From Mangrovicella endophytica (GTDB lineage: Bacteria > Pseudomonadota > Alphaproteobacteria > Rhizobiales > Rhizobiaceae): a stretch of 64,000 nucleotides of DNA. The notes below the pieces were generated by a model. That model ran no database searches and was not told where the DNA came from. It saw only the letters and a program-made list of their open reading frames with translations. Numbering within the stretch: position 1 is the first letter of the stretch; each line of letters begins with the position of its first letter. Below, in pieces: positions 45,014-54,157 of the stretch. The translations under genes and the position numbers were made by a program. The stretch covers positions 1-64,000 of the forward strand of contig NZ_PKMZ01000002.1 of assembly GCF_002893625.1 (NCBI RefSeq), given 5' to 3'.

Positions 45014-46062
45014 GCCAGGCCCTGGGATTGTTCACGCTGTCGGCTGTTGTGCCAAACGAAGCCGCTGGATTCGCGGATCTTCAGTTCGGGCTTGATGAGG
45101 TGCGTTCCGTCCACCGTGTCGTCACCGCGCAGGCGCGCCACGAGCGCATCGGCCGCCCGACGGCCGACCTCGCTCTGGCCGTTGGCGACCGTCGTCAGCG
45201 AGGGCATGGAGATCGCCGCCTCGTCGATGTCATCATAGCCCGTCACCGCGATGTCGATGCCGGGGCGCAAGCCAGCGCGGCTGAGGCCGTACATGAAGCC
45301 GAGCGCGACGAGATCGGAGAAGCAGACAACGGCGGTCGGGCGCTCGGCCAGATCCAGGAAGCGCAAGGTCGCGTCGAAGCCGGAATGGCGGTCGCGCGGT
45401 CCGGCGATCCGCCACTCGGGGCGCCAGGTGAGGCCGGCGCGCTCCAGCGCCTCGCGGTAGCCGGCTTCGCGATCGCGCCCGGTCGAGGTCATCTCGTCGC
45501 CACCGATCATGGCGATCCGTTGATGGCCGAGTGAAACGAGATGGTCGACGGCCAGGCTCATGCCCAGCCGGTCGTCGCCGCGGAAGCCGGGCACGCCGAC
45601 GCCTTCGATGGTGCGCGCGATCAGCGTCACCGGCAGGTCGTTCTCCTCGGCCAGGCGGATGTCGGCGGCCGGCGTTCCGACCGCCGGCGAAAGGATCAGA
45701 CCATCGGCGCCGAGCTGCAGCATGGTGTCGACAAAGGCCCGCTGCTTGGCGAGGTCGTCATGATGGTTGCAGAGCACGAAGGTATGGCGCTGGCGGTCGA
45801 GCTCCTCCTCGATCGAGCGCAGGATCTCCCCGAAGAAGGGATTCATGATGCTCTGCACGCAGACGCCGACAATGCCGGACTTCGACGTGCGCAGGCTCGC
45901 GGCGCGGCGATTGTAGATATAGCCCGAGGTCCGCGCCTCCTCCTTAATCCGCTCGCGCGTCGCCTCGGCCACGAGCGGGCTGTCGCGCAGCGCCAGCGAC
46001 ACCGTCGCCGTGGACAGGCCGAGCGCATCCGCGATCGTGGAGAGTTTGACCTTCTGCGCCAC
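45010..46062 (-). CDS. LacI-family transcriptional regulator
   Basis: A 350-residue repressor. N-terminal helix-turn-helix KLSTIADALGLSTATVSLALRDSPLVAEATRERI (about residues 4-38) with hinge YIYNRRAASLRTSKSGIVGVC, then a periplasmic-binding-like sensor domain (GLILSPAV, IAMIGGDEMTSTGRDREAGYREAL, AVTGYDDIDEAAISMPSLTTV). The ligand is probably a sugar or sugar acid linked to the co-transcribed dehydrogenase. The coding region ends exactly at the dehydrogenase start. Confidence 0.93.
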   Translation of the reverse strand: MAQKVKLSTIADALGLSTATVSLALRDSPLVAEATRERIKEEARTSGYIYNRRAASLRTSKSGIVGVCVQSIMNPFFGEILRSIEEELDRQRHTFVLCNHHDDLAKQRAFVDTMLQLGADGLILSPAVGTPAADIRLAEENDLPVTLIARTIEGVGVPGFRGDDRLGMSLAVDHLVSLGHQRIAMIGGDEMTSTGRDREAGYREALERAGLTWRPEWRIAGPRDRHSGFDATLRFLDLAERPTAVVCFSDLVALGFMYGLSRAGLRPGIDIAVTGYDDIDEAAISMPSLTTVANGQSEVGRRAADALVARLRGDDTVDGTHLIKPELKIRESSGFVWHNSRQREQSQGLA

Positions 46063-46180
46063 CTATGCCCGACCCGCTCCCGTCGATCGCCGCCCGGGCG
46101 ATCTATGACAAAGACGAGGCGCGGGCGAAAGCCTCCGGTCGATCGCCCCAGTGGCTGGCTGAACGGACTGCAGTTGCGAC

Positions 46181-46663
46181 TCAGTCATCGATCTCGATGA
46201 CGCTCTCGGCCTCGCTTGCGGGCGCTTCGGTGCGCTCGGCGAGGTTGCGCGTCACCTTCAGAAGCAGCTTCTTCAGCGCCTTGCGCTCCTTGTCGGTGAG
46301 GCCGCGCAAGGCGGCACGCTCGGTGCTGCGCTGGGCGTCGCGCACCTGCTGCACCAGGGTGCGGCCGCGTTCGGTCAGGAAGGCATGGCTCTGCCGCGCG
46401 TCGGTTGCGGAAGCGCGCTTCTCCAGGAGCTCCTGGGCGGTCAGCCGCGCCACCATCTTGGTGATGGTGGGCGGGCGCACGGACAGGCGCACGGACAGTT
46501 CGCGCAGGCTCAAGCCATCCTCCTCGCCCAGTGAAAGCAGGACGGCATCCTGGCCGGGATAGAGGTCGAGCTCGGCCAGGCGCTGCGACAGGGCGGTGCG
46601 CCCGGCACGCGCAGCCAAACCCAGCTGCGTCAGCGCTGATCGCTTCTTTTTCTTCCCCGCCAT
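46181..46663 (-). CDS. MarR-family transcriptional regulator
   Basis: A 160-residue winged-helix regulator with a Lys-rich N-terminus (MAGKKKKRSALTQLG). The core is YPGQDAVLLSLGEEDGLSLRELSVRLSVRPPTITKMVARLTAQELLEKRASATDARQ, including the recognition helix RPPTITKMV and the wing (about residues 35-92), followed by a dimerisation helix. It is divergent from the creatininase-family gene, with about 150 bases between, so autoregulation or control of that gene is possible. Ligand unknown. Confidence 0.92.
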   Translation of the reverse strand: MAGKKKKRSALTQLGLAARAGRTALSQRLAELDLYPGQDAVLLSLGEEDGLSLRELSVRLSVRPPTITKMVARLTAQELLEKRASATDARQSHAFLTERGRTLVQQVRDAQRSTERAALRGLTDKERKALKKLLLKVTRNLAERTEAPASEAESVIEIDD

Positions 46664-46810
46664 GGCAGTCCGGTCCCTCGCGCCATGGCCGACCAGCCTT
46701 CCGCGCGCGCAAGATGACGAAGCGGCACCGCGATGTCCAGCGCAGGCGGCTTTGCCGCGAAGAGGCCGACATGCTTTACGCTGCCGGTGCCATCAACGAA
46801 GGATCACGCG

Positions 46811-47602
46811 ATGCGCCGGCGCTACGAAGAGATGACGACGCAGGAACTCGCCCTTGCGGCGGACAGCCTGCCGGATGCCGTGGCAGTCCTCCCCATCGCG
46901 GCGATCGAGCAGCACGGGCCACATCTGCCGCTCGGCACCGACGCGATCATCGCCGATCACATGGCCGAGGCGGTGATGGCGCTGCTCCCCGAAGGCGATG
47001 CCGTGACCTTCCTGCCGACGCTGCGGATCGGCAAGTCGATCGAGCACTCGTCCTTTCCGGGCACGATCGACTATGGCTGGCAGACCTCGACCAGCGCGCT
47101 GATCGACGTCGGCGAGAGCCTGGCGGAAGCCGGCTTCCGGCGCCTCGTCATCGTCAGCGCGCATGGCGGCAACACGCCGGTGATGGACACGGCTGCGCTG
47201 GAGCTGCGTCGCATGCGGGCGATGCTGTGCGTCACCGCGTCCTGGCTGCGCTTCGGCTATCCCGCCGGTCGGCTGCCGGAGACGGAGATCGCCACCGGCA
47301 TCCATGGCGGCGCCGTCGAGACCTCGCTGATGCTGCACTTTCGCCCCGACCTCGTGCGGCAGGAGGCGATCGACGACTTCCCGTCGCTGCAGAGCCGTCT
47401 GGCCGAGGAGGCGACGCATCTCAGAGCCCATGGCCGGCTCGGCTTCGGCTGGCTGGCGGAAGACCTCAACCTGTCAGGCGCGGTCGGCAACGCAAGGCTC
47501 GCCAGCGCCGCGATCGGCCAAGAGATCGCCGATCATCAGGCGGCGCGCTTCGTCGAGCTTCTGCACGACGTCCTCGCCTTCGACCTGGCGCGGCTGATCT
47601 AA
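46811..47602 (+). CDS. Creatininase-family amidohydrolase
   Basis: A 263-residue metal-dependent hydrolase. The N-terminal [25 protein letters not shown] holds the metal-binding Glu/His/Asp (about residues 30-50); [11 protein letters not shown] and [12 protein letters not shown] complete the two-metal site. The family includes creatininase, formamide-type hydrolases and mycofactocin maturases. Nothing nearby indicates creatinine use, so the true substrate is open. The ATG at 46811 was chosen for the preceding AAGGA. Confidence 0.9.
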   Translation: MRRRYEEMTTQELALAADSLPDAVAVLPIAAIEQHGPHLPLGTDAIIADHMAEAVMALLPEGDAVTFLPTLRIGKSIEHSSFPGTIDYGWQTSTSALIDVGESLAEAGFRRLVIVSAHGGNTPVMDTAALELRRMRAMLCVTASWLRFGYPAGRLPETEIATGIHGGAVETSLMLHFRPDLVRQEAIDDFPSLQSRLAEEATHLRAHGRLGFGWLAEDLNLSGAVGNARLASAAIGQEIADHQAARFVELLHDVLAFDLARLI

Positions 47603-47699
47603 CTTTACCCGCCATCGGAGGACGGCTCGTCAATCGCAACCCCCGTGCAATCTCGATCGGCCGGGCTTATATCGTGGCCTTCCACGAGGGAGACCTTCC

Positions 47700-48827
47700 A
47701 TGTCAGACGCTGCTACGACCGCTGCGAACCCGATCCCGGTTACGGTGCTGACCGGCTATCTCGGCTCCGGCAAGACGACGCTCCTCAACCGCATCCTCTC
47801 GGAGGATCACGGCAAGCGCTACGCCGTCATCGTCAACGAGTTCGGCGAGATCGGCATCGACAACGACCTCATCGTCGAATCCGACGAGGAGATCTACGAG
47901 ATGAACAATGGCTGCGTCTGCTGCACCGTGCGCGGCGATCTCGTCCGCGTGGTAGAGGGGCTGACGCGCCGCAAGGGCCGATTCGACGCCATCATCGTCG
48001 AGACCACCGGCCTCGCCGACCCGGTGCCGGTGGCGCAGACCTTCTTCATGGACGACGATGTGCGCTCCAAGACACAGCTCGACGCCGTGGTGGCACTCGT
48101 CGACGCTAAGCACCTGCCGCTGCGCCTGAAGGACAGCCGCGAGGCCGAGGACCAGATCGCCTTTGCCGACGTCGTGGTGATCAACAAGGCCGACCTCGTG
48201 TCGCCGGAGGAGATCGCCGTCATCGAGGCAACGGTGCGCCGGATCAATCCACACGCCGTGATCCACCGCACCGAACGCGCCAAGGTGCCGCTCGCCAAGG
48301 TTCTGGGGCAGGGCGCCTTCGACCTGAAGCGCGTGCTCGACCAGGATCCGGCCTTCCTCGAAGAGGCGGCGCATGCCCATGACGAGCATGTCTGCGGCCC
48401 CGACTGCGACCACGATCACCACCATCATGACCACGACCACCATGGCCATGATCACCACGGCCACGACCACCATGGCCATGATCATCACCATGGCGAGGCA
48501 TCGCCGATCCACGACGTGACAGTGACGTCCGTCTCACTGCGCGGCGGCGAGCTCGACCCGAAGAAGTTCTTCCCCTGGATCCAGGCGCTGACGCAGGAGC
48601 AGGGGCCGAACATCCTGCGCCTGAAGGGCATCATCGCCTTCGAGAACGATCCCGAGCGCTATGTCATCCAGGGCGTCCACATGATCATCGAGGGCGACCA
48701 CCAGCGCGCCTGGCGCGACGACGAGAAGCGCGAAAGCCGGCTCGTCTTCATCGGCCGCGAGCTCGACGCCGACGCGCTGTCGGCCGAGTTCGCTGCCAGC
48801 GCTGCCCATCAGCGGGCCGATGCCTGA
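47700..48827 (+). CDS. CobW/COG0523-family GTPase with His-rich metal-binding loop
   Basis: A 375-residue G3E GTPase, probably a zinc (or other metal) chaperone. Visible are Walker [14 protein letters not shown] (about residues 17-29), the C-x-C-C metal motif [13 protein letters not shown] (about 69-81), INKADLV (G4, about 161) and the C-terminal CobW domain ([31 protein letters not shown]). Between them a segment of about 40 residues (about 225-265) consists of HDHHG-type repeats plus CGPDCDHD. No Zur-like palindrome is visible upstream. It overlaps the WD40 gene by one base. Confidence 0.93.
   Translation: MSDAATTAANPIPVTVLTGYLGSGKTTLLNRILSEDHGKRYAVIVNEFGEIGIDNDLIVESDEEIYEMNNGCVCCTVRGDLVRVVEGLTRRKGRFDAIIVETTGLADPVPVAQTFFMDDDVRSKTQLDAVVALVDAKHLPLRLKDSREAEDQIAFADVVVINKADLVSPEEIAVIEATVRRINPHAVIHRTERAKVPLAKVLGQGAFDLKRVLDQDPAFLEEAAHAHDEHVCGPDCDHDHHHHDHDHHGHDHHGHDHHGHDHHHGEASPIHDVTVTSVSLRGGELDPKKFFPWIQALTQEQGPNILRLKGIIAFENDPERYVIQGVHMIIEGDHQRAWRDDEKRESRLVFIGRELDADALSAEFAASAAHQRADA
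48408..48498 (+). repeat. His-codon repeat in the CobW gene
   Basis: Imperfect 15-base units (GACCACCATGGCCAT-like) encode H-D-H-H-G pentads repeated about four times, flanked by further His-Asp runs. It forms a probable metal-storage loop and is prone to copy-number change in frame. Confidence 0.8.
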
Positions 48828-49804
48828 TGCCGTCAGTCGCGGCCTATGACTTCCCGGACTTCGTTGAGACGGCGCTGTTCCTGAAGGGTGAGCCCGTCTT
48901 CGCACTGGCGGACGGGACGGCGCGCTTCACGGCCGGCGGCGAGCGAACCGTCGAGCTGCATGCCGGCGGCCTTCTCACGGCGCGGCTCGACCCGTTCTCG
49001 GACCGTCTCCTGTCGGGCGGCGAGGACGGCCGCGTGGTGGCGCTGAGTTCAAGCGGCGGGGCAGTCGAGCTCGCCTCCATCGGGCGCAAGTGGGTCGCCT
49101 CCGTCGCCGGCGGGCCGAAGGGCGTCGTCGGCTTCGCCTCCGGTCGCACCGCCTATGTCCGTATGAGCGATGGCACGCTGCGCGAGATTCCGCATGGGCG
49201 GACCGTCGAGGACATCGCCTTCGCGCCGAAGGGCCTCCGCGCCGCGACGGCCCGCTATGACGGGGCGTCGCTGTTCTTCCCGGCAACGGAAGCGGAGCCG
49301 GTCTCGCTGGACTGGAAGGGCGCGCATCTCGCCGTCTTCTTTTCCCCGGACGGGCGCTTCCTCGTCACCGCCATGCAGGAGAACGCCCTGCACGGTTGGC
49401 GCATCGAGGACAACAAGCACATGAAGATGACCGGCTATCCCGCCAAGGTGAAGAGCTGGTCCTGGTCCGCAAAGGGCAAGTTCCTGGCGACGGCCGGCGC
49501 GCCGGCGGCGATCCTCTGGCCGTTCGGCTCCAAGGACGGGCCGATGGGCAAGCAGCCGCTGGAACTCGGCACGCGCGGCAACACGATGGTCACAGCCGTC
49601 GCCTGCCACCCGACCGACGACATGATGGCGATCGGCTATGCCGACGGCATGATCCTCGCCGCACGCTTTGCCGATGGACGCGAGGCGCTGCTGCGCCGCG
49701 ACGGCCGCGGGCCGGTGCGCAGCATGGGCTGGGATGCCAAGGGCCGCTTCCTCGCCTTCGGGACGGAAGCGGGCGAGGGCGGCGTCGTCGACATCGCCGG
49801 CTGA
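48827..49804 (+). CDS. WD40-repeat protein coupled to CobW
   Basis: A 325-residue beta-propeller-like protein with no signal peptide. Repeats are visible as LDPFSDRLLSGGEDGRVVALSS, FAPKGLRAATARYDGASLFF, FSPDGRFLVTAMQENALHGWRI, WSAKGKFLATAGAPAAILWPF, CHPTDDMMAIGYADGMILAARF and WDAKGRFLAFGTEAGEGGVVDIAG. The pairing with a COG0523 GTPase is one I recognise from Hyphomicrobiales. The TGATG junction implies coupled translation, so the propeller probably assists the metal chaperone, for example as a docking platform; this is inferred. Confidence 0.85.
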   Translation: MPSVAAYDFPDFVETALFLKGEPVFALADGTARFTAGGERTVELHAGGLLTARLDPFSDRLLSGGEDGRVVALSSSGGAVELASIGRKWVASVAGGPKGVVGFASGRTAYVRMSDGTLREIPHGRTVEDIAFAPKGLRAATARYDGASLFFPATEAEPVSLDWKGAHLAVFFSPDGRFLVTAMQENALHGWRIEDNKHMKMTGYPAKVKSWSWSAKGKFLATAGAPAAILWPFGSKDGPMGKQPLELGTRGNTMVTAVACHPTDDMMAIGYADGMILAARFADGREALLRRDGRGPVRSMGWDAKGRFLAFGTEAGEGGVVDIAG

Positions 49805-49872
49805 GCCGGCGCGTCGCCATCGCCTAACCGCCGCCTGTCCGGCGGCGGAGGCGGCAGCGACGATCGGGCCGC

Positions 49873-50706
49873 TCAGCCCTCCTTGGCCAGAGCCCCCACC
49901 GCATCGGCATTGCCGATCAGCATCGGCTGCTTCCAGCCATAGGGATCGCCGTCGCCGTTGATGCCGGAAAAGCGCTCGAAGGGCGCCCAGGCTTCGGCCT
50001 CGGATCGGCGCGTCAGCACGACGCCGCCGCCGGCCTTGATCAGCGGCACGCCGCCCGCCGCGTCCCAGAGATTGGGCCGGTCGAACTTGGCCGCGGCCAT
50101 CAGTCCCGCCGCGACGAAGGCGCATTCAATCGCCGCCGATCCCGTTTGCCGAATGTCGTAGCCGTGGCTGCTCGACGCCTGAAGGCGCGGCATGCCGACA
50201 ATGCGGCGCATGACGGCCGGATTGCGCTCGACGTTCAGCGTCGTGCCGTCGAAGCAGAGCGACCCGCCGTCGCGGGCATGGTAGACGCCGGCGCGCAGGG
50301 CATGGCTGGTCGAGCACCAGATGGCGCCGGCGACGGGGCGCCCCTCGTCGAGAACGCCGATTATGGCGCCGAAGAGCGGGAAGCCGTTGACGAAGTTGGC
50401 GGTGCCGTCGACGGGATCCACGGCCCAGACGATGCGGCCGCGCTTCTCCGGCTGCTCGTCAATTTCCTCGCCGATGATGTCATGGTCCGGGAAGCGGTCG
50501 GCGAGGCGCGCCCGCAGCGTCACCTCGACGGCGTGATCGACGTCGGAGACGGGGTCGCGATAGATGTCGGCGGCCGCGCGCTCCTCGGCGCCCTTGTAGC
50601 GCACGGTCAGCGTGCGCCCGAGCGAAGCGACGATCTGCGCCCCTGCGACCTGTGCCAGCTCGACGGCCAGCGTCTCGAACTCGGCGGCCTCTGCGGATGT
50701 CGTCAT
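49873..50706 (-). CDS. Inositol-monophosphatase-family enzyme (HisN/IMPase type)
   Basis: A 277-residue Mg-dependent phosphatase. Metal-site motifs are IIGEEIDEQPE (Glu pair, about residue 78), VWAVDPVDGTANFVNGFPLF (about 94-113) and LWDAAGGVPLIKAGGG (about 227). In this family the substrate may be inositol phosphate, histidinol phosphate, a sugar phosphate or PAP. It overlaps the PfkB kinase gene by four bases (ATGA), pointing to a sugar or polyol pathway rather than histidine synthesis. Confidence 0.88.
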   Translation of the reverse strand: MTTSAEAAEFETLAVELAQVAGAQIVASLGRTLTVRYKGAEERAAADIYRDPVSDVDHAVEVTLRARLADRFPDHDIIGEEIDEQPEKRGRIVWAVDPVDGTANFVNGFPLFGAIIGVLDEGRPVAGAIWCSTSHALRAGVYHARDGGSLCFDGTTLNVERNPAVMRRIVGMPRLQASSSHGYDIRQTGSAAIECAFVAAGLMAAAKFDRPNLWDAAGGVPLIKAGGGVVLTRRSEAEAWAPFERFSGINGDGDPYGWKQPMLIGNADAVGALAKEG

Positions 50707-51662
50707 CGGCGGATCTCCTCGATGGTCACGTGGCGGGCGATTTCCTGGATGTCGTGAAAATTGCCGGTGCCGCGCCCGTGCCGGGTGACGTTGAGCGCCC
50801 CTGCAGCGGTGGCGAGCCGCAGCGTCTCCTGCGGGTTGAGCTTGCCAGCCTTGGCGACGGCGAGGGCGGCGGTCATGGAATCGCCGGCGCCGGTATGATC
50901 CAGTGCGTTGAGAGAGGGTGCCTTGGCGTGGAAGAGGGTGCCGCCGATAAGGGCAAGGCTGCCTTCGCCGGCACAGGAGACGACGATGTCCTCGCTCTTC
51001 TCCCGCAGGCGCTCCATGCCGGCGACCAGCTCGTCCCGGTCGTCGCCTTCGGCGACGCCGGCGGCGATCAGCTCCTCATGGCTGATCTTGAGGACCGAAA
51101 GGCCACGCTCCACCGCCTTCAGGACCTCGCCGGCGATATCGGCGATGATGGCAACGCCGTTGCCCGACAGATCGGATGTCAGACGACCGAACACCCCGAG
51201 CGGTATCACCGGATCCTCCGGCAGGCCGGTGAGCACGACGGTGCCGCAGCGCAGGCTCTCCGACAGGACGGCATTGTAGAGGTCGTCGGTCTCGTGGCGG
51301 TCGAGATGCGGCGGCTTGACGGTCGCGATCTCCTCACGCTTGCCGCCGCGCCGATCGTTGATGTAGCCGCCGTTCGGCAGCTTGATCGGAACGGAGCGAA
51401 GACCGAGGCCCTCCATCTTGACGAGAGTCTCGATGACGTGGCGCGCTTCGCCGCCGAACGGGCCTACCAGCGTCGCGCGCTGGCCGAGATTGGCGATCAT
51501 CCGCGCCACCCAGACGGCCTGTCCGCCGGCATGGAAATAGACGTCGTCGCCGCCCTCCACCCGCTTCTCGATGGTGATGGTGAAGAGCGGCCAGGGCGCG
51601 AAGACGCAGATCTCGCCGCGTTCCGGCGCTCGTGTTTCGCTTAAGTGCTCTCCCGCCGCCAT
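50703..51662 (-). CDS. PfkB-family carbohydrate kinase
   Basis: A 319-residue ribokinase-like sugar kinase. The N-terminal substrate region DDVYFHAGGQAVWVARMIANLG and the C-terminal signature LDHTGAGDSMTAALAVA, with the catalytic Asp and anion hole (about residue 258), are clear. ATP-site motif VSCAGEGSLALIGG. It is cotranscribed with the phosphatase gene. The kinase-phosphatase pairing is unusual and leaves the sugar unidentified. Confidence 0.9.
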   Translation of the reverse strand: MAAGEHLSETRAPERGEICVFAPWPLFTITIEKRVEGGDDVYFHAGGQAVWVARMIANLGQRATLVGPFGGEARHVIETLVKMEGLGLRSVPIKLPNGGYINDRRGGKREEIATVKPPHLDRHETDDLYNAVLSESLRCGTVVLTGLPEDPVIPLGVFGRLTSDLSGNGVAIIADIAGEVLKAVERGLSVLKISHEELIAAGVAEGDDRDELVAGMERLREKSEDIVVSCAGEGSLALIGGTLFHAKAPSLNALDHTGAGDSMTAALAVAKAGKLNPQETLRLATAAGALNVTRHGRGTGNFHDIQEIARHVTIEEIRR

Positions 51663-51736
51663 GCATGCTCCCGATCAGGTCTTCGGACGGAAAGTCGTCA
51701 GCGCCTGATCGGTTGCATGTGAAACGCCTTGGGCGT

Positions 51737-52351
51737 TCAGGCCGCCTTTATGACATTTGCTGCCGGGCGGGCGACGCGGATCAACTGGCCTGTCGGGACG
51801 ATCAGGCCCTCGGCGCCGGAGAGGGCGCCGTCCGTCAGCTCAGCCGCCAGGAGCCGGTGCCGCTCGAACGGACCGGGCATGGACAGGCCTGCGGTCGACG
51901 CGGCGGAGAAGCCGAAGCGCTCGTAATATTCGGGATCGCCGACGAGGAGAATCGCGTCGTGGCCGAGCCGGGCCGCCTCGGCAACCGCATGGCGCATCAG
52001 CGCCGAGCCGATGCCGGCACCCTTGAGCGCCGGATCGACGGCCAGGGGGCCCAGCAGCAGCGCGGCGATCGGCGCGCCGTCGCGGGTTCCGGCGGCGATG
52101 TGCCAGAGCCGCACGGTGCCGACGAGCGTTCCCGCCTCGTCGCAGGCTGCAAAGGACAGACCAGCGGCCGGACGGCGGTTGCGGCGGATCGTTTCCGACG
52201 ACTTGCGGCGGCGCTTGGTTCCCATCGCGGCATCGAGCAGCGCCTCCCGACGCGGCGCGTCGCCGGAGCGCTCGGCACGGATGGCGACGGCGCGAGTCGG
52301 CATCACGGCGTCGGCAGGGGCGGCAGGGAGATGGGAGGCGAAGTCAACCAT
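51737..52351 (-). CDS. GNAT acetyltransferase (YhbS-like)
   Basis: A 204-residue N-acetyltransferase. The acetyl-CoA-binding core is LLLGPLAVDPALKGAGIGSALMRHAVAEAARLGHDAILLVGDPEYYERFGFS (about residues 97-150); the Q/R-x-x-G-x-G/A loop appears as LKGAGIGSAL. It lies downstream of ornithine decarboxylase in the same direction, an order often seen in rhizobia-like genomes, so acetylation of a polyamine or related amine is conceivable but not shown. Confidence 0.88.
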   Translation of the reverse strand: MVDFASHLPAAPADAVMPTRAVAIRAERSGDAPRREALLDAAMGTKRRRKSSETIRRNRRPAAGLSFAACDEAGTLVGTVRLWHIAAGTRDGAPIAALLLGPLAVDPALKGAGIGSALMRHAVAEAARLGHDAILLVGDPEYYERFGFSAASTAGLSMPGPFERHRLLAAELTDGALSGAEGLIVPTGQLIRVARPAANVIKAA

Positions 52352-52427
52352 GGGACGACCTCAAGCGAGATGGGGGCAGGCAGGTGCCGACGCGCGCGGA
52401 CGAGCGATCCGCGCGGGCAGCCGCGAA

Positions 52428-52450
52428 CCGGAGCTTGGTTCAAGCTCCGG
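52428..52450 (-). repeat. Perfect hairpin between decarboxylase and acetyltransferase genes
   Basis: CCGGAGCTT / AAGCTCCGG, 9 bp with a 5-base loop, and a second hairpin GCAGCGGC / GCCGCTGC at 52476-52496 right after the decarboxylase stop. Neither has a T-run. They probably stabilise the upstream mRNA end or cause partial termination. Confidence 0.5.
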
Positions 52451-52504
52451 CATAGCAGGGGATCATGACAGGGACGCAGCGGCCGGGAGCCGCTGCGGCT
52501 GGGA

Positions 52505-53638
52505 TCAGATCACGTAGGCCTTCAGCGGCTCGAAGCCGTTGAACGCGACCGCCGAATAGGTGGTCGTGTAGGCACCCGTTCCCTCGATCAGGATCTCGTC
52601 GCCGACGGTCAGCGAGATCGGCAGCGGATACGGCTTCTTCTCGTAGAGAACATCGGCCGAATCACAGGTCGGCCCGGCGAGGACGCAGGGCTCCATCCGG
52701 TCGCCATCACGCGGGGTGACGATCGGGTAGCGGATCGCCTCGTCCATCGTCTCGGCGAGACCGCCGAACTTGCCGATGTCGAGGAAGACCCAGCGGTTCT
52801 CGTCGGTGGCCGACTTCCGGGACACCAGGACCACCTCAGCCTTGATGACGCCAGCGTCGCCCACCATGCCGCGGCCCGGCTCGATGATCGTCTCGGGAAT
52901 GCGGTTGCCGAAATGTCGTCGCAATGCCTCGAAGATGGAGCGGCCATAGGCCTCCGCCGACGGCACGTCCTTCAGGTAGCGGGTCGGGAAGCCGCCGCCC
53001 ATGTTGACGAGCGTCAGGGTGATGCCGCGCTCGGCGAGCGTGCCGAACACCTGCGCCGCATCGGCGAGCGCGCCGTCCCAGGCCTCCGTGTCGGTCTGCT
53101 GCGAGCCGACATGGAAGGAGATGCCGGTGGCGACGAGACCGAGGCTGTGGGCGTGGGTCAGCACGTCGACCGCCATGGCCGGCACGCAGCCGAACTTGCG
53201 CGACAGCGGCCACTCGGCGCCCTCGCCGGAGGTCAGGACGCGGCAGAAGACGCGGGCGCCTGGCGCCGCACGAGCCACCTTCTCGACCTCCTCGACGCAG
53301 TCCACTGCGAAGAGCGAAATGCCGAGCTCATGGGCGCGCGCGATGTCGCGCTCCTTCTTGATGGTGTTGCCGAAGGAGATGCGGCGCGGCGTTGCGCCAG
53401 CGTCGAGCGCCATCTCGATCTCGGCGACCGAGGCGCAATCGAAGGAGGAGCCGAGGCCGGCGAGAAGACGCAGGATCTCCGGTGCCGGATTGGCCTTCAC
53501 GGCATAGAAGATCGCCGAATCCGGCAGCGCCTTGCGGAAGGCGTTGAAGTTCGTCTCGACGACGTCGAGATCGACGACGAGGCAAGGGCCATTCGGCCGG
53601 CGCGTGGCGATGAAGTCCAGAATCCGCTGCGTTGCCAT
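52505..53638 (-). CDS. Ornithine/lysine decarboxylase, PLP-dependent (alanine-racemase fold)
   Basis: A 377-residue group IV decarboxylase making putrescine (or cadaverine), the entry to polyamine synthesis. The PLP lysine is in FYAVKANPAP (about residue 47); PLP phosphate and dimer elements are FDCASVAEIEMAL, ISFHVGSQQTD, NMGGGFPTRY and IEPGRGMVGDAG. The catalytic Cys lies in GPTCDSADVL (about 325). The ATG has GGGAGAG upstream. A long structured leader precedes it (53639-54157). Confidence 0.94.
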   Translation of the reverse strand: MATQRILDFIATRRPNGPCLVVDLDVVETNFNAFRKALPDSAIFYAVKANPAPEILRLLAGLGSSFDCASVAEIEMALDAGATPRRISFGNTIKKERDIARAHELGISLFAVDCVEEVEKVARAAPGARVFCRVLTSGEGAEWPLSRKFGCVPAMAVDVLTHAHSLGLVATGISFHVGSQQTDTEAWDGALADAAQVFGTLAERGITLTLVNMGGGFPTRYLKDVPSAEAYGRSIFEALRRHFGNRIPETIIEPGRGMVGDAGVIKAEVVLVSRKSATDENRWVFLDIGKFGGLAETMDEAIRYPIVTPRDGDRMEPCVLAGPTCDSADVLYEKKPYPLPISLTVGDEILIEGTGAYTTTYSAVAFNGFEPLKAYVI

Positions 53639-54157
53639 TAGGGGGCTCTCCCATGAACCATGTGGTCGACGAGGAGCGCACGCACCCGATCTCACGAGCA
53701 GCCGGTGGAGACCCCGCTCGTCAAGCGAATGCGAAACGCGACATGACCGAAGACGAGCGGCCGGATGGGCCGTGCGGCATCGTATGTGTCTGCCATGGCT
53801 TGGAGGGCTTGAACCCGCCGCACTTCAGGCAAGGATGGTGTGCCTCTTCAGAATTCCCGGCTATGGAGACCGGGAGAGACCAGAAAGGCCCGCACCGTCG
53901 TTGCTTCAAGGCGTCCACGATTTCGCCAGCAGCGAAACCGACTGGAGGATCATCCTCCAGGTACCGTCCCGGCTTGCCTCGCATTCGAGGACCGGGGGAC
54001 GCCCACAGGCACGTGCGACTTTGGGCGAGGGCGGATATATGGAAACCGGCTGTCATGCACAAGCGGCAATTTGGGGCAGCCGCCGGTATTCGGGTCTTGA
54101 CGCAGGCCGAGAGTCGAATTTCGGCAACATCGCCAAGTTTGGCGCAAGGAACGAGCC
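53639..54157 (-). promoter_or_regulatory. Long structured 5' leader of the ornithine decarboxylase gene (speF-motif candidate)
   Basis: A 519-base gap to the divergent LysR gene. On the minus strand a 9-bp perfect stem pairs CCGCTCGTC (53760-53752) with GACGAGCGG (53722-53714). A third segment CTCCTCGTC (53676-53668) can compete for the same GACGAG, as in an attenuator. Another perfect stem, CTGGAGGAT/ATCCTCCAG, lies at 53942-53960. Alphaproteobacterial ornithine decarboxylase genes are known to carry the speF RNA motif here; I cannot verify the match by eye. Promoters for both genes are also in this gap. Confidence 0.5.
53692..53796 (-). CDS. Possible 34-residue leader ORF in the decarboxylase leader
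   Basis: The frame starts MADTYDAARPIRPLVFGH and continues VAFRIRLTSGVSTGCS, and it spans the main hairpin. Its stop lies about 54 bases before the decarboxylase ATG. No strong ribosome site is visible. By analogy with ornithine-sensing leader peptides of enteric speF it could act as a sensor; a shorter frame MSRFAFA (in the hairpin loop) is an alternative. Confidence 0.25.
   Translation of the reverse strand: MADTYDAARPIRPLVFGHVAFRIRLTSGVSTGCS

Noticed and set aside
47603-47699. A Zur site upstream of the CobW gene
   Set aside because: No palindrome resembling the rhizobial Zur consensus is visible in this gap.
48408-48498. A CRISPR array or satellite at the His-rich stretch
   Set aside because: The repeat lies in frame within a coding sequence and encodes H-D-H-H-G units; there are no spacers.
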